Shown: positions 1 to 16,797, numbered from the stretch's first letter. The stretch: DNA of 64,000 bases from Halalkalibacter hemicellulosilyticusJCM 9152 (GCF_000513115.1 NZ_BAUU01000020.1:33607-97606), one strand, 5' to 3'. The notes: generated from the sequence alone by a model not told the origin. Numbers and translations are program-made.

Positions 1-1
1 T

Positions 2-1939
2 TCACAAATGGACTGGATGGCACAGGAGCAAGAGCGTGGTATCACGATCACTTCTGCTGCGACAACAGCACAGTGGAAAGACCATCGTATTAATATCATT
101 GATACTCCAGGGCACGTCGATTTTACAGTTGAAGTAGAACGTTCATTACGTGTATTAGATGGAGCTGTAGCGGTACTTGATGCTCAATCAGGTGTTGAAC
201 CGCAAACAGAAACTGTATGGCGTCAAGCGACAACATACGGAGTACCGCGTATTGTGTTCATTAACAAAATGGACAAAACAGGTGCTGATTTCCTTTATTC
301 AGTAGGGACGCTTCGTGACCGACTTCAAGCGAATGCTCACCCAATCCAATTACCAATTGGAGCTGAAGATGATTTTAACGGTATTATCGATTTAATTGAT
401 ATGGTTGCGTACTTCTATGAAGATGACCTTGGTACTCGTACGGAAGCGAAAGAAATTCCTGATGAGTATAAGGACAAAGCGCAAGAATTACATGAGCAAC
501 TTGTTGAAGCGGTAGCTGAACTAGATGAAGAGCTCATGATGAAGTATTTAGAAGGTGAAGAACTAACAAAAGATGAATTAAAAGCAGCGATTCGTAAAGG
601 TACGTGTAATGTAGAATTTTACCCAGTACTTTGTGGATCTGCATTTAAGAACAAAGGTGTTCAGTTAATGCTAGATGCTGTACTTGATTATCTTCCATCA
701 CCTCTAGATGTACCAGCAATTAAAGGTACAGTACCTGAAACAGAAGAAGAAGTAACACGCGAACCGGGTGATGATCAGCCTTTCTCTGCATTAGCATTTA
801 AGGTTATGACAGATCCATTCGTTGGTAAATTAACATTCTTCCGCGTATATTCAGGAACATTAGATTCAGGTTCATATGTAAAGAACTCTACTAAGGATAA
901 GCGTGAGCGTGTAGGCCGTATCCTACAAATGCATGCGAACTCTCGTGAAGAGATCTCTACTGTGTACTCTGGTGATATTGCAGCAGCAGTAGGTTTGAAA
1001 GACACATCTACTGGGGATACTCTATGTGATGAGAAGAATCTTGTTATTCTTGAATCTATGGAATTCCCTGAGCCTGTTATCTCACTATCTGTTGAGCCGA
1101 AATCAAAGGCTGACCAAGATAAGATGGGAATTGCATTAGCTAAGCTAGCTGAAGAGGATCCGACGTTCCATACTGAAACGAACGAAGAAACAGGTCAAAC
1201 GATTATCTCTGGTATGGGTGAGCTTCACCTTGACATTATCGTTGACCGTATGAAGCGTGAGTTTAAAGTAGAAGCTAACGTTGGTGCTCCACAAGTATCG
1301 TATCGTGAAACAATTAGACAATCAGCTCAAGTAGAAGGAAAGTTTGTCCGTCAATCTGGTGGTCGTGGACAATTCGGTCACGTTTGGGTAGAATTCTCTC
1401 CAAATGAAGAAGGCGCAGGCTTCGAATTCGAAAATGCGATTGTCGGTGGTGCGGTTCCTCGTGAATATATCAGTTCTGTTGAAGCTGGTATTAAAGAGTC
1501 TATGCAAAATGGTATGATTGCTGGATATCCAGTTATTGACCTTAAAGCGAAACTTTATGATGGTTCATATCATGATGTTGACTCGAGTGAGATGGCATTT
1601 AAGATTGCCGCTTCTATGGCACTTAAGAATGCTAAATCAAAATGTAGTCCTGTACTACTTGAGCCACTTATGAAAGTAGAAGTTGTTATTCCAGAAGAGT
1701 ACATGGGTGATGTAATGGGTGACGTTACAGCACGTCGTGGACGCGTTGAAGGAATGGAAGCGCGCGGAAACGCACAAATCGTTAAAGCGTTTGTTCCTTT
1801 AGCAGAAATGTTTGGTTATGCAACTTCACTTCGTTCGCGTACTCAAGGTCGTGGAACTTACTCAATGTTCTTTGATCATTATGAAGAAGTGCCTAAGAGT
1901 GTTGCTGAAGAAATTATTAAGAAGCAAACTGGCGAATAA
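2..1939 (+). CDS. fusA: Elongation factor G, 5'-truncated by window edge
   Basis: Translocase GTPase that moves tRNA and mRNA through the ribosome after peptide-bond formation. The frame is open to the left edge, so roughly the first 45 residues, including the P-loop, lie outside the window. Numbering from the Met at base 8: the switch-I segment RGITI is at 10-14, the G3 motif DTPGH at 32-36 and the G4 motif NKMD at 86-89, followed by EF-G domains II-V to a normal C-terminus. About 645 visible residues against about 692 for the family. It precedes tuf by 130 bp, the usual str-operon order. Confidence 0.97.
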   Translation, partial: SQMDWMAQEQERGITITSAATTAQWKDHRINIIDTPGHVDFTVEVERSLRVLDGAVAVLDAQSGVEPQTETVWRQATTYGVPRIVFINKMDKTGADFLYSVGTLRDRLQANAHPIQLPIGAEDDFNGIIDLIDMVAYFYEDDLGTRTEAKEIPDEYKDKAQELHEQLVEAVAELDEELMMKYLEGEELTKDELKAAIRKGTCNVEFYPVLCGSAFKNKGVQLMLDAVLDYLPSPLDVPAIKGTVPETEEEVTREPGDDQPFSALAFKVMTDPFVGKLTFFRVYSGTLDSGSYVKNSTKDKRERVGRILQMHANSREEISTVYSGDIAAAVGLKDTSTGDTLCDEKNLVILESMEFPEPVISLSVEPKSKADQDKMGIALAKLAEEDPTFHTETNEETGQTIISGMGELHLDIIVDRMKREFKVEANVGAPQVSYRETIRQSAQVEGKFVRQSGGRGQFGHVWVEFSPNEEGAGFEFENAIVGGAVPREYISSVEAGIKESMQNGMIAGYPVIDLKAKLYDGSYHDVDSSEMAFKIAASMALKNAKSKCSPVLLEPLMKVEVVIPEEYMGDVMGDVTARRGRVEGMEARGNAQIVKAFVPLAEMFGYATSLRSRTQGRGTYSMFFDHYEEVPKSVAEEIIKKQTGE

Positions 1940-2069
1940 TTTTTCGTTTAGGAATTGTTTCGACATGATGTTTGTTGTAAGCTAAGAAAGGTGATATTCT
2001 ACAATGGGTACGCACCTTTCTTACCCATAAAATACTTATACTTTTCTTAATTAAGGGAGGAAATGAATC

Positions 2070-3260
2070 ATGGCTAAAGAAAAATTCGACCGTTCCAAAA
2101 CACATGCCAACATTGGTACAATTGGACACGTTGACCACGGTAAAACAACTTTAACTGCTGCAATTACAACAGTATTAGCTAAGCAATCTGGTAAAGGTAC
2201 TGCAATGGCGTATGACGCTATTGACGGTGCTCCGGAAGAGCGTGAGCGTGGAATCACAATCTCAACTGCTCACGTTGAGTACGAAACTGAAAGTCGTCAC
2301 TATGCACACGTTGACTGCCCAGGACACGCAGACTACGTTAAGAACATGATCACTGGTGCTGCACAAATGGATGGAGGTATCCTAGTAGTATCTGCTGCTG
2401 ATGGTCCAATGCCTCAAACTCGTGAGCACATTCTATTATCTCGTCAAGTAGGTGTTCCTTACCTTGTTGTATTCTTAAACAAGTGTGACATGGTTGATGA
2501 CGAAGAATTACTTGAGTTAGTAGAAATGGAAGTACGTGACCTTCTTTCTGAGTACGATTTCCCTGGTGACGATGTTCCTGTTATTCAAGGTTCTGCTCTT
2601 AAAGCACTAGAAGGAGATGCTGCATGGGAAGCGAAAATCATCGAGCTTATGGAAGCTGTTGATAGCTACATCCCAACTCCTGAGCGTGACAACGAGAAAC
2701 CATTCATGATGCCAGTTGAGGATGTATTCTCAATCACTGGTCGTGGTACAGTTGCTACTGGTCGTGTTGAGCGTGGACAATTAAATGTTGGTGATGAAAT
2801 TGAAATCATCGGTATTACAGAAGATGCTCAAAAAACAACTTGTACTGGAGTAGAAATGTTCCGTAAGCTTCTTGACTATGCAGAAGCTGGAGATAACATT
2901 GGTGCGTTACTTCGTGGTGTAAGCCGTGAAGAAGTACAACGTGGTCAAGTACTTGCAAAGCCAGGTTCTATTACACCACACACAAACTTCAAAGCTGAAG
3001 TTTATGTTCTTTCAAAAGAAGAGGGTGGACGTCATACTCCATTCTTCTCAAACTACCGTCCTCAGTTCTACTTCCGTACAACTGACGTAACTGGAATCGT
3101 TCAACTTCCAGAAGGTGTTGAGATGGTAATGCCTGGTGACAACATCGAAATGACGGTTGAGCTTATCGCTCCAATCGCAATCGAAGAAGGTACAAAGTTC
3201 TCTATCCGTGAGGGTGGACGTACAGTTGGTGCCGGCGTTGTTGCTTCAATTCAAAAATAA
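2070..3260 (+). CDS. tuf: Elongation factor Tu
   Basis: GTPase that delivers aminoacyl-tRNA to the ribosomal A site. 396 residues, full length for the family. P-loop GHVDHGKT is at 19-26, the switch-I region ends in RGITI, and the DCPGH and NKCD motifs follow, then the two beta-barrel domains. The start ATG has a strong upstream AGGGAGG. It is the last forward gene before an interrupted stretch: a bidirectional terminator lies 20 bp after the stop and a reverse-strand transporter follows, so tuf transcription probably ends here rather than running into rpsJ. Confidence 0.98.
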   Translation: MAKEKFDRSKTHANIGTIGHVDHGKTTLTAAITTVLAKQSGKGTAMAYDAIDGAPEERERGITISTAHVEYETESRHYAHVDCPGHADYVKNMITGAAQMDGGILVVSAADGPMPQTREHILLSRQVGVPYLVVFLNKCDMVDDEELLELVEMEVRDLLSEYDFPGDDVPVIQGSALKALEGDAAWEAKIIELMEAVDSYIPTPERDNEKPFMMPVEDVFSITGRGTVATGRVERGQLNVGDEIEIIGITEDAQKTTCTGVEMFRKLLDYAEAGDNIGALLRGVSREEVQRGQVLAKPGSITPHTNFKAEVYVLSKEEGGRHTPFFSNYRPQFYFRTTDVTGIVQLPEGVEMVMPGDNIEMTVELIAPIAIEEGTKFSIREGGRTVGAGVVASIQK

Positions 3261-3277
3261 TTAATGTCTATTTGAAG

Positions 3278-3307
3278 AAAACTCCTGTCATGTGACAGGA
3301 GTTTTTT
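3278..3307. terminator. Bidirectional terminator between tuf and the MFS gene
   Basis: A 10-bp perfect stem ACTCCTGTCA / TGACAGGAGT with a 2-base loop is flanked by A-run and T-run, so it can act on both strands. The stop codon of the reverse-strand MFS gene lies inside it. It would separate tuf from the S10 genes. Confidence 0.85.
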
Positions 3308-4481
3308 CTATTCTTTTGAAAGCAGTCATACAGACTGGTGCGATCAAGGAAAGAAGACCAATAGTCGTAAAGGCAGCTCCCCATGAATAATAGTCTAGGA
3401 CGATTCCAAAGAACAATGGAGCGAATACAGTAGCTGAAAACCCAAGAATAGATTGAATTCCTAAAGCTAAGCCTGTTAACTCTAGATCCGTTACTTCAGT
3501 AATCGCTGTGTTGTAAATGGGTGAGTCTGCAATAATACTGAAACCATATACAATTAAAAGAATAACCATGAATGCAATCGGTAAGGATGTAAGCCAACCG
3601 ATAATTATCGAATAACTAATGCTTGTCACAAGAAACCACGTTGATGTTGTTCCTCTCCCGAATCGATCAGAAATTTTTCCTCCGATATAAGAAGCGAATC
3701 CGCCTAGCATGATGATAAAGGAAGCTAATATATTTCCGTAGTTAATCGCATTTGTTGTTTGAACACCATGAACGGTAAAGTAATAGACTAAAAAAGGACC
3801 TATCCATGACCACATCGCATATAACTCCCAACAGTGAGCGGCATATCCTCCGTTTATGAGGACGTTCCTTTTTCGAAATACTCGTTGTATTAATTGTTTA
3901 GAAATGACTAGAGGTGTAGAAGGAATCTGGGGTATCTTTGTCATGAAAACAACGAAACCAGCGATTAAGCTAAACACAGAGGTTAACAGTATGACACCTT
4001 TCCAGCCAATAGAAGAAATAAGAAATCCTGAAATGAGTAATGAAAATCCTGAGCCGATGACAAGTGACCCAACATAGATCCCCATTGCCTTCCCGAGAGT
4101 CGAGGGTGGGAATAATTGAGATACTAGCTTCATACCGGGAACGTATATCCCCGCAACACCAATTCCTGTTACTGTTCGTAAAATGACTGCTGTCCAAAAT
4201 CCATTAGCTAGAAGCGGGAACAATACCCCGGATACACCTGCAATTAGAGCCCCAATTACGATAATGTACTTTGGGTTATATGCAGATAGAAAGAAACTGT
4301 AAATAATAATAGCTAGAACGTATCCAATATGAAAAAAAGCGATAATGATACCAGCTTGAGTTGCTGTTAACATCCATTCGCTTTCTAAGACAGGTATAAT
4401 AGAAGAAAAATTAAACCATACTTGCATAATAAGAAATTGCGCAATAGATAAAGTCCACAAAAGCTTCGTTGATTGCTTCAT
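3288..4481 (-). CDS. MFS transporter, CynX/NimT-like
   Basis: Predicted 12-helix major facilitator superfamily membrane transporter, 397 residues from the chosen start. That ATG (MKQSTKLLW) has GGAGG nine bases upstream; an ATG 34 codons further up is in frame but adds a charged, non-membrane leader and has no clear ribosome site. The general look (helix 1 starting almost at the N-terminus, cytoplasmic-loop motif RTVTGIG, DRFGRG after helix 8) fits the CynX/NimT branch, whose members carry small anions or drugs; the substrate cannot be told. It is inserted in reverse orientation between tuf and rpsJ. Bacillus subtilis has an unrelated gene (ybaC) at the same spot, so this junction seems to tolerate insertions. 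Confidence 0.85.
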   Translation of the reverse strand: MKQSTKLLWTLSIAQFLIMQVWFNFSSIIPVLESEWMLTATQAGIIIAFFHIGYVLAIIIYSFFLSAYNPKYIIVIGALIAGVSGVLFPLLANGFWTAVILRTVTGIGVAGIYVPGMKLVSQLFPPSTLGKAMGIYVGSLVIGSGFSLLISGFLISSIGWKGVILLTSVFSLIAGFVVFMTKIPQIPSTPLVISKQLIQRVFRKRNVLINGGYAAHCWELYAMWSWIGPFLVYYFTVHGVQTTNAINYGNILASFIIMLGGFASYIGGKISDRFGRGTTSTWFLVTSISYSIIIGWLTSLPIAFMVILLIVYGFSIIADSPIYNTAITEVTDLELTGLALGIQSILGFSATVFAPLFFGIVLDYYSWGAAFTTIGLLSLIAPVCMTAFKRIEKTPVT

Positions 4482-4617
4482 TCTTTGCTGCCTCCGTCTA
4501 TGATCATTTTTTACGATACGATAATGTATTGTACCATGAAACATATGGTAACGAAGAAATTTGTGATTTCTTGAATAAAACATTGCTTTTTGTATTTGAG
4601 ACTATTATAATAGATAA

Positions 4618-5112
<495 letters not shown>

Positions 5113-5193
5113 ACATTTTGATGAGAAGGCTGTTTCTCATTTAATGATATGAAAATGGCAAAATAAACTGAACAATAATAGGAGGTGTAACGG

Positions 5194-5823
5194 ATGTCCA
5201 AAGGAATCTTAGGTAGAAAAATTGGTATGACACAAGTATTTGCTGAGAATGGTGAAGTAATCCCGGTTACAGTTATTGAAGCAGAGCCAAACGTAGTTCT
5301 TCAAAAGAAGACGGTTGACTCTGATGGATATGAAGCTATCCAAATCGGATTTGCTGATCAAAAGAAAGCAAATGTCAACAAGCCAGCTGAAGGCCATGCT
5401 GCTAAAGCAAACACGGCTCCTAAGCGCTTCATCAAGGAAATCCGTAACGTTAATCTTGACGATTATGAAGTTGGTCAAGAAGTTAAGGTAGATACATTTG
5501 CAGAAGGTGACACAGTTGATGTGACAGGTACTTCTAAAGGTAAAGGATTCCAAGGTGCGATTAAGCGTCACAATCAATCTCGTGGACCAATGTCCCATGG
5601 TTCTCGTTATCATCGTCGTCCTGGTTCAATGGGTCCAGTTGATCCGAACCGTGTATTTAAAGGGAAGCTTCTTCCTGGACGTATGGGTGGAGAGCAAATT
5701 ACAGTACAAAATCTAGAAATCGTTAAAGTGGACACAGAGCGCAACTTGCTACTAGTGAAAGGAAATGTTCCTGGAGCTAAGAAAAGTTACGTAGAAGTTC
5801 AAAGTGCGATTAAAGCAAAATAA
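5194..5823 (+). CDS. rplC: 50S ribosomal protein L3
   Basis: Early-assembly large-subunit protein L3 that binds 23S rRNA near its 3' end and reaches toward the peptidyl-transferase centre. 209 residues, normal length, beginning [13 protein letters not shown] and containing the conserved loop with [21 protein letters not shown] precedes the ATG. It lies 24 bp before rplD. Confidence 0.97.
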   Translation: MSKGILGRKIGMTQVFAENGEVIPVTVIEAEPNVVLQKKTVDSDGYEAIQIGFADQKKANVNKPAEGHAAKANTAPKRFIKEIRNVNLDDYEVGQEVKVDTFAEGDTVDVTGTSKGKGFQGAIKRHNQSRGPMSHGSRYHRRPGSMGPVDPNRVFKGKLLPGRMGGEQITVQNLEIVKVDTERNLLLVKGNVPGAKKSYVEVQSAIKAK

Positions 5824-5847
5824 GATTGACAGAAAGGAGGACACATC

Positions 5848-6471
5848 ATGCCAAAAGTAGCTTTATTTAATCAAAGTGGATCTCAAGTTGGAGATGTTGA
5901 ATTAAATGATTCGGTATTTGGTATTGAACCAAATAACAGTGTGCTTCATGACGCAGTAGTTATGCAACAAGCATCTCTTCGTCAAGGTACACATAAAACA
6001 AAAGGACGTTCTGAAGTACGTGGTGGTGGTCGTAAGCCATGGCGTCAAAAGGGAACTGGACGCGCTCGCCAAGGGTCAATCCGTTCTCCACAATGGGTTG
6101 GTGGTGGAGTTGTATTTGGACCGACTCCTCGTAGCTACAGCTACAGCCTTCCAAAGAAAGTTCGTCGCTTAGCGATTAAATCTGCTCTTTCAAGTAAGGT
6201 AAAAGCAGAAGAGATTATTGTTCTTGAAGAGCTTGCATTCGATGCTCCGAAGACAAAGGAAATGAAGTCAGTACTTGCTAATATTTCAGCTGATCGTAAA
6301 GTGCTAGTCGTAACAGCTGACTACAATGAGCAAGTTGCATTATCTGCTCGTAATATCCCAGGCGTTACTTTTGTTTCAGCAGACGGAATTAACGTTCTTG
6401 ATCTATTAAAGCATGATAAGCTTGTCATAACGAAAGGTGCCGTTGAAAAGGTAGAGGAGGTGCTTGCGTAA
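5848..6471 (+). CDS. rplD: 50S ribosomal protein L4
   Basis: Large-subunit protein L4, one of the proteins that shape the exit tunnel. 207 residues. The tunnel loop around residues 45-90 is basic and glycine-rich ([19 protein letters not shown]). GAAAGGAGG precedes the ATG. The stop codon shares one base with the rplW start (TAATG), suggesting translational coupling. Confidence 0.97.
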   Translation: MPKVALFNQSGSQVGDVELNDSVFGIEPNNSVLHDAVVMQQASLRQGTHKTKGRSEVRGGGRKPWRQKGTGRARQGSIRSPQWVGGGVVFGPTPRSYSYSLPKKVRRLAIKSALSSKVKAEEIIVLEELAFDAPKTKEMKSVLANISADRKVLVVTADYNEQVALSARNIPGVTFVSADGINVLDLLKHDKLVITKGAVEKVEEVLA

Positions 6472-6761
6472 TGTCAAACGCTCGTGATATCATTAAGCGC
6501 CCTGTAATTACAGAACGTTCAACAGATTTAATGAGTGAAAAGAAATACACGTTTGAAGTGGACGTTCGAGCAAACAAAACTCAAATTAAAGATGCAATCG
6601 AAGAGATCTTTGATGTGAAGGTTGATAATGTGAATACGCAAAATTACAAAGGTAAATCTAAACGTTTTGGTCGTTATACAGGTTTTACTGCTCGTCGTAA
6701 AAAAGCGATTGTTACATTGTCAGCAGATAGCAAAGAGTTAGAATTCTTTGAAGGTGTTTAA
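6471..6761 (+). CDS. rplW: 50S ribosomal protein L23
   Basis: L23 sits at the tunnel exit and docks trigger factor and SRP. 96 residues, normal for Bacilli. The start ATG overlaps the rplD stop by one base, with GGAGG inside the end of rplD as its ribosome site. 28 bp separate it from rplB. Confidence 0.96.
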   Translation: MSNARDIIKRPVITERSTDLMSEKKYTFEVDVRANKTQIKDAIEEIFDVKVDNVNTQNYKGKSKRFGRYTGFTARRKKAIVTLSADSKELEFFEGV

Positions 6762-6789
6762 GAACTACTAGTGAAGGAGGGAATTAAAG

Positions 6790-7620
6790 ATGGCGGTAAA
6801 GAAGTATAAACCAACCAGTGCCGGTCGTCGTGGTATGTCTGTATTAGATTATGCAGAGATCACTACAGACAAACCAGAAAAGTCATTGCTTGCCCCTTTA
6901 CACAAAAAAGGTGGACGCAATAACCAAGGTAAATTAACTGTACGTCATCAAGGTGGCGGACATAAGCGTCAATACCGTGTGATTGACTTTAAGCGTAATA
7001 AAGATGGAATTCCAGGACGCGTTGCTACAATCGAGTATGATCCTAACCGTTCAGCGAATATCGCACTTATTCATTATGTTGATGGTGAAAAGCGTTATAT
7101 TTTAGCACCGAAAGGTCTTAAGGTTGGATTAATGATTGAATCAGGTCCGGAAGCTGATATCAAAGTTGGGAATGCATTACCACTTAAGAACATCCCTGTT
7201 GGTACAGTTATTCATAATATCGAATTGAAGCCAGGTAAAGGTGGTCAATTAGTACGTTCAGCCGGTGCAGAAGCACAGCTTTTAGGTAAAGAAGGCGAGT
7301 ATGTACTTGTTCGATTGAAGTCTGGTGAAACTCGTTACATTCTAGCAACTTGCCGTGCGACAATTGGTCAAGTAGGAAATCTTGAACATGAACTTGTTAA
7401 CATCGGTAAAGCAGGTCGTTCACGCTGGTTAGGCAAGCGCCCAACTGTTCGTGGATCTGTTATGAACCCGAACGATCACCCACATGGTGGTGGTGAAGGT
7501 CGTGCGCCGATCGGTCGTAAATCTCCTATGTCTCCATGGGGTAAACCGACTCTTGGCTACAAGACTCGTAAGAAGAACAAAGATAGTGATAAGTATATTG
7601 TACGTCGTCGTAAAAAATAA
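6790..7620 (+). CDS. rplB: 50S ribosomal protein L2
   Basis: L2 binds 23S rRNA domain IV and is needed for subunit joining and peptidyl-transferase activity. 276 residues, the family length, with the conserved C-terminal segment [13 protein letters not shown] containing the histidine associated with peptidyl-transferase function. AAGGAGGG precedes the ATG. A 60-bp gap holding a perfect stem-loop separates it from rpsS. Confidence 0.97.
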   Translation: MAVKKYKPTSAGRRGMSVLDYAEITTDKPEKSLLAPLHKKGGRNNQGKLTVRHQGGGHKRQYRVIDFKRNKDGIPGRVATIEYDPNRSANIALIHYVDGEKRYILAPKGLKVGLMIESGPEADIKVGNALPLKNIPVGTVIHNIELKPGKGGQLVRSAGAEAQLLGKEGEYVLVRLKSGETRYILATCRATIGQVGNLEHELVNIGKAGRSRWLGKRPTVRGSVMNPNDHPHGGGEGRAPIGRKSPMSPWGKPTLGYKTRKKNKDSDKYIVRRRKK

Positions 7621-7632
7621 CGGGATTGGGCT

Positions 7633-7653
7633 ACGGTTCTTATTAAGAACCGT
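7633..7653 (+). other. Intra-operon stem-loop between rplB and rpsS
   Basis: Perfect 9-bp inverted repeat ACGGTTCTT / AAGAACCGT with a 3-base loop in the only sizeable gap among the early S10 genes. There is no T-run, so it is not a standard terminator. An RNA-processing or protein-binding site is possible but not shown. Confidence 0.5.
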
Positions 7654-7680
7654 GGAACGGTCACGAAGGGAGGAATTCTC

Positions 7681-7959
7681 ATGGGTCGCAGTTTGAAAAA
7701 GGGGCCTTTTGTCGATGATCATTTAATGAAGAAAGTTGAAGGATTAAATGAAGCAAATGACAAGAAGGTTGTTAAGACATGGTCTCGTCGTTCAACTATT
7801 TTCCCTGAATTTATCGGTCATACAATCGCAGTATATGATGGCCGTAAGCATGTACCTGTTTACATTTCTGAAGACATGGTAGGACACAAGCTTGGTGAGT
7901 TTGCACCTACTCGTACGTATAAAGGTCATGCAGCAGATGATAAGAAAACAAGACGTTAA
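7681..7959 (+). CDS. rpsS: 30S ribosomal protein S19
   Basis: Small-subunit head protein S19, in contact with S13 and the A-site tRNA region. 92 residues, beginning [15 protein letters not shown], typical of the family. AGGGAGG lies upstream. 23 bp before rplV. Confidence 0.97.
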   Translation: MGRSLKKGPFVDDHLMKKVEGLNEANDKKVVKTWSRRSTIFPEFIGHTIAVYDGRKHVPVYISEDMVGHKLGEFAPTRTYKGHAADDKKTRR

Positions 7960-7982
7960 ATGTAAGAGGGGAGGTCAATCCT

Positions 7983-8324
7983 ATGCAAGCTAAAGCTGTA
8001 GCAAAACAAGTCCGTATTGCTCCTCGTAAGGTGCGTCTAGTCGTGGATCTTATTCGTGGAAAGCAAGTCGGTGAAGCTATTGCCATTCTTCGCCACACAC
8101 CAAAAGCAGCATCTCCTGTAGTAGAGAAGCTTTTGAACTCAGCGATTGCGAATGCAGAGCACAACTATGAAATGGAGCCAAATAATCTTGTAATTAGTGA
8201 AGCTTTTGTTGATGAAGGCGTAACGTTGAAACGTTTCCGTCCTCGCGCAATGGGACGCGCAAGTCGCATCAACAAGCGTACTAGTCATATCACATTAGTG
8301 GTAACAGAAAAGAAGGAGGGATAA
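7983..8324 (+). CDS. rplV: 50S ribosomal protein L22
   Basis: L22 contacts all 23S rRNA domains, and its beta-hairpin lines the exit tunnel near the macrolide site. 113 residues, normal length. AGGGGAGGT precedes the ATG. Only 3 bp separate it from rpsC. Confidence 0.97.
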   Translation: MQAKAVAKQVRIAPRKVRLVVDLIRGKQVGEAIAILRHTPKAASPVVEKLLNSAIANAEHNYEMEPNNLVISEAFVDEGVTLKRFRPRAMGRASRINKRTSHITLVVTEKKEG

Positions 8325-8327
8325 AAC

Positions 8328-9617
<1,290 letters not shown>

Positions 9618-9634
9618 AAAGGAGGTTTGCTTAA

Positions 9635-9895
9635 ATGGAACGCAACCAACGTAAGGTTTATACAGGGCGCGTTGTTTCAGACAAGATGGATAAGACCATT
9701 TCGGTTCTTGTTGAAACATATAAGAAAGATCGTCTTTACGGTAAACGCGTAAAGTATTCTAAGAAGTTCAAGGCGCACGATGAAGAAAATAGTGCAAAAG
9801 TTGGCGATATCGTTAAAATCATGGAAACTCGTCCACTTTCTAAAGATAAACGTTTCCGCTTAGTAGAGATCGTTGAAGAAGCGGTAATTATCTAA
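9635..9895 (+). CDS. rpsQ: 30S ribosomal protein S17
   Basis: Primary 16S rRNA-binding protein S17 of the 5' domain. 86 residues with an OB-type core. AAGGAGGT precedes the ATG. 33 bp before rplN. Confidence 0.97.
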   Translation: MERNQRKVYTGRVVSDKMDKTISVLVETYKKDRLYGKRVKYSKKFKAHDEENSAKVGDIVKIMETRPLSKDKRFRLVEIVEEAVII

Positions 9896-9922
9896 TAAGA
9901 TCCTTTAGTTGAAGGGAGGTAA

Positions 9923-10297
<375 letters not shown>

Positions 10298-10335
10298 TTA
10301 AGATATAAGTTAGGCCCGCTCAAGGAGGTGCAATA

Positions 10336-10653
10336 ATGTCAATGCATGTCAAAAAAGGTGATACGGTTAAAGTCATCTCAGGAAAAGACAAAGGAAAACA
10401 AGGTGTAATTCTAGAGGCATTTCCTAAGAAGAGTCGTGTTCTTGTAGAAGGAGTTAACATGATCAAGAAGCATGCGAAGCCTTCTCAAGATAATCCACAA
10501 GGTGGGATCTTGAACCAAGAAGCGCCAATTCACTCTTCTAACGTAATGCCAATCGATCCTAAATCTGGTGAACCTACCCGAGTAGGTTACAGAGAAGAGA
10601 ATGGTAAAAAGGTAAGAGTTGCGAAAAAGTCTGGCGAAGTTTTAGATAAATAG
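10336..10653 (+). CDS. rplX: 50S ribosomal protein L24
   Basis: Assembly-initiator protein L24 with a KOW motif ([18 protein letters not shown]). 105 residues from the ATG at 10336, which lies eight bases after AAGGAGG. A second ATG two codons later (MHVKKGD) matches the usual family N-terminus and is the alternative start. Confidence 0.95.
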   Translation: MSMHVKKGDTVKVISGKDKGKQGVILEAFPKKSRVLVEGVNMIKKHAKPSQDNPQGGILNQEAPIHSSNVMPIDPKSGEPTRVGYREENGKKVRVAKKSGEVLDK

Positions 10654-10679
10654 TCAGAGTGTGAAAGGAGGTCAATCGT

Positions 10680-11219
10680 ATGAGTCGTTTAAAGGAGAAA
10701 TATTCAACTGAAATTGTTCCTTCTCTTGTTGAGAAGTTCAACTATTCATCAGTGATGGGTGTACCTAAGCTTGAGAAAATCGTTGTCAACATGGGTGTTG
10801 GTGATGCAGTATCAAATGCAAAGGCACTTGATAAAGCTGTTGATGAATTAACAGAAATCACAGGTCAAAAGCCATTAATTACGAAGGCGAAGAAGTCTAT
10901 TGCTGGATTCAAATTACGTGAAGGTATGCCGATCGGTGCTAAGGTGACATTACGCGGGGAGCGTATGTATCAATTCCTTGATAAGTTAATTACTGTTGCT
11001 TTACCTCGTGTACGTGACTTCCGTGGTGTATCAAAGAAAGCATTTGACGGCCGTGGAAATTACACATTAGGTGTAAAAGAACAATTAATTTTCCCTGAAG
11101 TTGACTATGATAAAGTGGATAAAGTTCGTGGAATGGACGTTGTTCTTGTAACAACTGCTGAAACGGATGAAGAAGCTCGTGAATTATTAACACAAATGGG
11201 AATGCCATTTCAAAAATAA
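10680..11219 (+). CDS. rplE: 50S ribosomal protein L5
   Basis: L5 binds 5S rRNA and touches P-site tRNA through the central protuberance. 179 residues, normal for Bacilli. AAGGAGGT precedes the ATG. Followed after 30 bp by the zinc-type S14 gene. Confidence 0.97.
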   Translation: MSRLKEKYSTEIVPSLVEKFNYSSVMGVPKLEKIVVNMGVGDAVSNAKALDKAVDELTEITGQKPLITKAKKSIAGFKLREGMPIGAKVTLRGERMYQFLDKLITVALPRVRDFRGVSKKAFDGRGNYTLGVKEQLIFPEVDYDKVDKVRGMDVVLVTTAETDEEARELLTQMGMPFQK

Positions 11220-11435
<216 letters not shown>

Positions 11436-11464
11436 TCCCTAGAACGGGAAGGAGGTAAAGAATA

Positions 11465-11863
11465 ATGGTCATGACAGATCCAATTGCAGATATGCTTACT
11501 CGTATCCGTAATGCTAATACAGTACGTCACGAGAAGCTGGAACTACCTGCTTCAAAGGTAAAGAAGGAAATTGCTGATATTCTTAAGCGCGAAGGGTTTA
11601 TTCGTGATTATGAATACATTGAAGATAACAAACAAGGTGTCATCCGTATTTTCTTAAAATATGGTGCAACGAATGAGCGTGTTATTACTGGTCTGAAGCG
11701 TATTAGTAAGCCTGGACTTCGCGTATATGCGAAAGCTGGTGAGCTTCCTCGTGTACTAGGTGGATTAGGAATCGCTATTGTTTCTACATCTAATGGTGTA
11801 ATGACGGATAAGGATGCACGTCAACAACAAGTCGGTGGAGAAGTTTTAGCATACGTTTGGTAA
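11465..11863 (+). CDS. rpsH: 30S ribosomal protein S8
   Basis: S8 binds the central domain of 16S rRNA and in many bacteria is the spc-operon repressor. 132 residues with the conserved C-terminal STSNGVMTD. Starts [11 protein letters not shown] as in Bacillus. GGAGGT lies upstream. Confidence 0.97.
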   Translation: MVMTDPIADMLTRIRNANTVRHEKLELPASKVKKEIADILKREGFIRDYEYIEDNKQGVIRIFLKYGATNERVITGLKRISKPGLRVYAKAGELPRVLGGLGIAIVSTSNGVMTDKDARQQQVGGEVLAYVW

Positions 11864-11893
11864 TAGATAAGATAAGAACGGAGGTGTAGACGA

Positions 11894-12430
11894 ATGTCTC
11901 GTATTGGTAAAAAGCCAGTTGAGGTCCCAAGTGGTGTTTCTGTAACACTTGATGGTCATCTTATGACAGTTAAAGGTCCTAAAGGCGAACTTAAGCGTAA
12001 GCTACATGAAGAAATGAAGATCAATATTGCTGAAAATGAAGTGACAGTAGAACGTCCTTCAGATAATAAAGTACATCGTGCTCTTCATGGTACAACTCGT
12101 AGCTTAATTCAAAATATGGTTGAGGGAGTAACAAAAGGTTTCGAGCGTTCTCTTGAACTTGTCGGTGTCGGTTACCGTGCTAGCAAATCAGGTCAGAAGC
12201 TTGTACTAAACGTTGGTTACTCACATCCGGTTGAAATTACTCCTGAGCAAGGAATTGAAATTGAAGTTCCTTCGAACACAAAAGTGATTGTAAAGGGAAT
12301 TGATAAGGAACGCGTAGGTGCGATTGCATCTAACATCCGTTCTGTTCGTTTACCTGAACCTTATAAAGGTAAAGGAATTCGTTATGAAGGCGAATATATT
12401 CGTCGTAAAGAAGGTAAAACAGGTAAATAA
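11894..12430 (+). CDS. rplF: 50S ribosomal protein L6
   Basis: L6 lies near the sarcin-ricin loop and factor-binding site. 178 residues made of two repeated alpha-beta domains, normal length. CGGAGGTG precedes the ATG. The C-terminal [20 protein letters not shown] segment is typical of the family. Confidence 0.97.
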   Translation: MSRIGKKPVEVPSGVSVTLDGHLMTVKGPKGELKRKLHEEMKINIAENEVTVERPSDNKVHRALHGTTRSLIQNMVEGVTKGFERSLELVGVGYRASKSGQKLVLNVGYSHPVEITPEQGIEIEVPSNTKVIVKGIDKERVGAIASNIRSVRLPEPYKGKGIRYEGEYIRRKEGKTGK

Positions 12431-12460
12431 TCACTAACATACGGAAAGGATTGACGTTCA

Positions 12461-12823
12461 ATGATTACGAAGCCTAATAAAAATGCGGCACGTAAAAAAC
12501 GACACTTACATGTACGTCGTTCAATCACTGGAACACCTGAACGTCCTCGTCTAAATGTATTCCGTTCTTCTAAGCACATTTACGCGCAATTAATTGACGA
12601 TGTAAATGGGGTTACACTTGCAGCAGCATCTACTTTAGATAATGAAGTAAATGCGAGTGAGTTAACAAAGACGGAAGCAGCGAAGGTCGTAGGCGAACTA
12701 GTTGCAAAACGTGCAGTTGAAAAAGGTCATGAATCAGTAGTATTTGATCGTGGCGGATATTTATATCATGGTCGAGTAGCGACGCTTGCAGATGCAGCGC
12801 GTGAAAACGGTTTGAAATTCTAA
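12461..12823 (+). CDS. rplR: 50S ribosomal protein L18
   Basis: L18 brings 5S rRNA to the large subunit together with L5. 120 residues with a basic N-terminus ([14 protein letters not shown]). A weaker GGAAAGGA serves as its ribosome site. 18 bp before rpsE. Confidence 0.97.
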   Translation: MITKPNKNAARKKRHLHVRRSITGTPERPRLNVFRSSKHIYAQLIDDVNGVTLAAASTLDNEVNASELTKTEAAKVVGELVAKRAVEKGHESVVFDRGGYLYHGRVATLADAARENGLKF

Positions 12824-12841
12824 AAAAGGAGGGAAAAACGA

Positions 12842-13342
12842 ATGCGTCGTATTGACCCTAACACGTTAGAACTTGAAGAAAAAGTAGTAGCTGTCAATCG
12901 TGTAGCGAAAGTTGTTAAAGGTGGACGTCGTTTCCGCTTTGCTGCGCTTGTTGTTGTCGGCGATAAGAATGGACACGTAGGATTCGGAATGGGTAAAGCA
13001 CAAGAGGTTCCAGAAGCAATTCGTAAAGCTGTCGAAGATGCTAAGAAGAACCTTATTGAAGTACCAGTTGTGGGTACGACAATCCCTCATGAGATTGTTG
13101 GACACTTCGGTGCAGGTCGCGTTCTACTTAAGAATGCTTCTGAAGGTACTGGAGTTATTGCTGGAGGACCGGTACGTGCGGTACTAGAGCTTGCTGGTGT
13201 TGGTGATATTCTTTCTAAATCACTCGGTTCAAACAATCCAATCAATATGGTTCGTGCTACAATCGAAGGCTTAAAGAACCTAAAACGTGCTGAAGAAGTT
13301 GCAAAACTTCGCGGAAAATCAGTAGAAGAACTGTTAGGTTAA
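12842..13342 (+). CDS. rpsE: 30S ribosomal protein S5
   Basis: S5 contributes to decoding fidelity with S4 and to mRNA unwinding. 166 residues: N-terminal double-stranded-RNA-binding fold (with [11 protein letters not shown], the spectinomycin-loop region) and C-terminal S5 fold. AAGGAGGG precedes the ATG. Confidence 0.97.
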   Translation: MRRIDPNTLELEEKVVAVNRVAKVVKGGRRFRFAALVVVGDKNGHVGFGMGKAQEVPEAIRKAVEDAKKNLIEVPVVGTTIPHEIVGHFGAGRVLLKNASEGTGVIAGGPVRAVLELAGVGDILSKSLGSNNPINMVRATIEGLKNLKRAEEVAKLRGKSVEELLG

Positions 13343-13356
13343 GGGAGGGATAGGAA

Positions 13357-13545
13357 TTGGCTAAGAAATTAGAAATTACCCTCACTCGTAGTCTTATCGG
13401 ACGTCCAGAAGACCAACGTGTAACGGTTAAGACACTTGGTTTACGTAAAATGCACCAAACGGTTGTTCAAGAAGATAATGCTGCGATTCGCGGTATGGTG
13501 AACAAAGTTTCTCACCTTGTAACTGTAAATGAAATCGAAGCATAA
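13357..13545 (+). CDS. rpmD: 50S ribosomal protein L30, TTG start
   Basis: Small large-subunit protein L30. 62 residues (bacterial short form). The start is TTG with AGGGAGGG upstream, and the product starts [12 protein letters not shown], in line with the family. 31 bp before rplO. Confidence 0.95.
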   Translation: MAKKLEITLTRSLIGRPEDQRVTVKTLGLRKMHQTVVQEDNAAIRGMVNKVSHLVTVNEIEA

Positions 13546-13576
13546 TAGGATTACTTAAATTTGAGGAGGTGTCAAC

Positions 13577-14016
13577 ATGAAACTTCATGAGTTGAAGCCT
13601 GCAGAAGGATCTCGTAAAGTACGTAACCGTGTCGGACGCGGGATCGGTTCTGGTAATGGGAAAACAGCAGGAAAAGGGCACAAAGGTCAAAATGCTCGTT
13701 CAGGCGGTGGAGTAAGACCAGGTTTTGAAGGTGGTCAAAATCCAATTTACCGTCGTCTACCTAAGCGCGGATTTACGAATCCTACTCGTAAGGAATTGAC
13801 GATCGTAAACGTAGAAACGCTGAATCGTTTTGATGCAGGAACTGAGGTAACTCCTGAGTTGCTAATTGAAACGGGTGTAGTAAAGAACGTTAAGCATGGT
13901 ATTAAGATTTTAGGTAACGGAAATCTTGAAAAAAGCCTAACTGTGAAAGCTCACAAGTTTTCTTCTTCAGCATTAGAAGCGATTGAAGCAGCTGGCGGAA
14001 AAACTGAGGTGATTTA

Positions 14017-14017
<1 letters not shown>
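13577..14017 (+). CDS. rplO: 50S ribosomal protein L15
   Basis: Late-binding protein L15 with a long basic glycine-rich N-terminal tail (about residues 10-60) that threads into 23S rRNA. 146 residues. GAGGAGGTG precedes the ATG. The stop shares one base with the secY start, so the two are probably coupled. Confidence 0.97.
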
Positions 14018-16779
<2,762 letters not shown>

Positions 16780-16797
16780 ATGTAGGTGATGGTATTT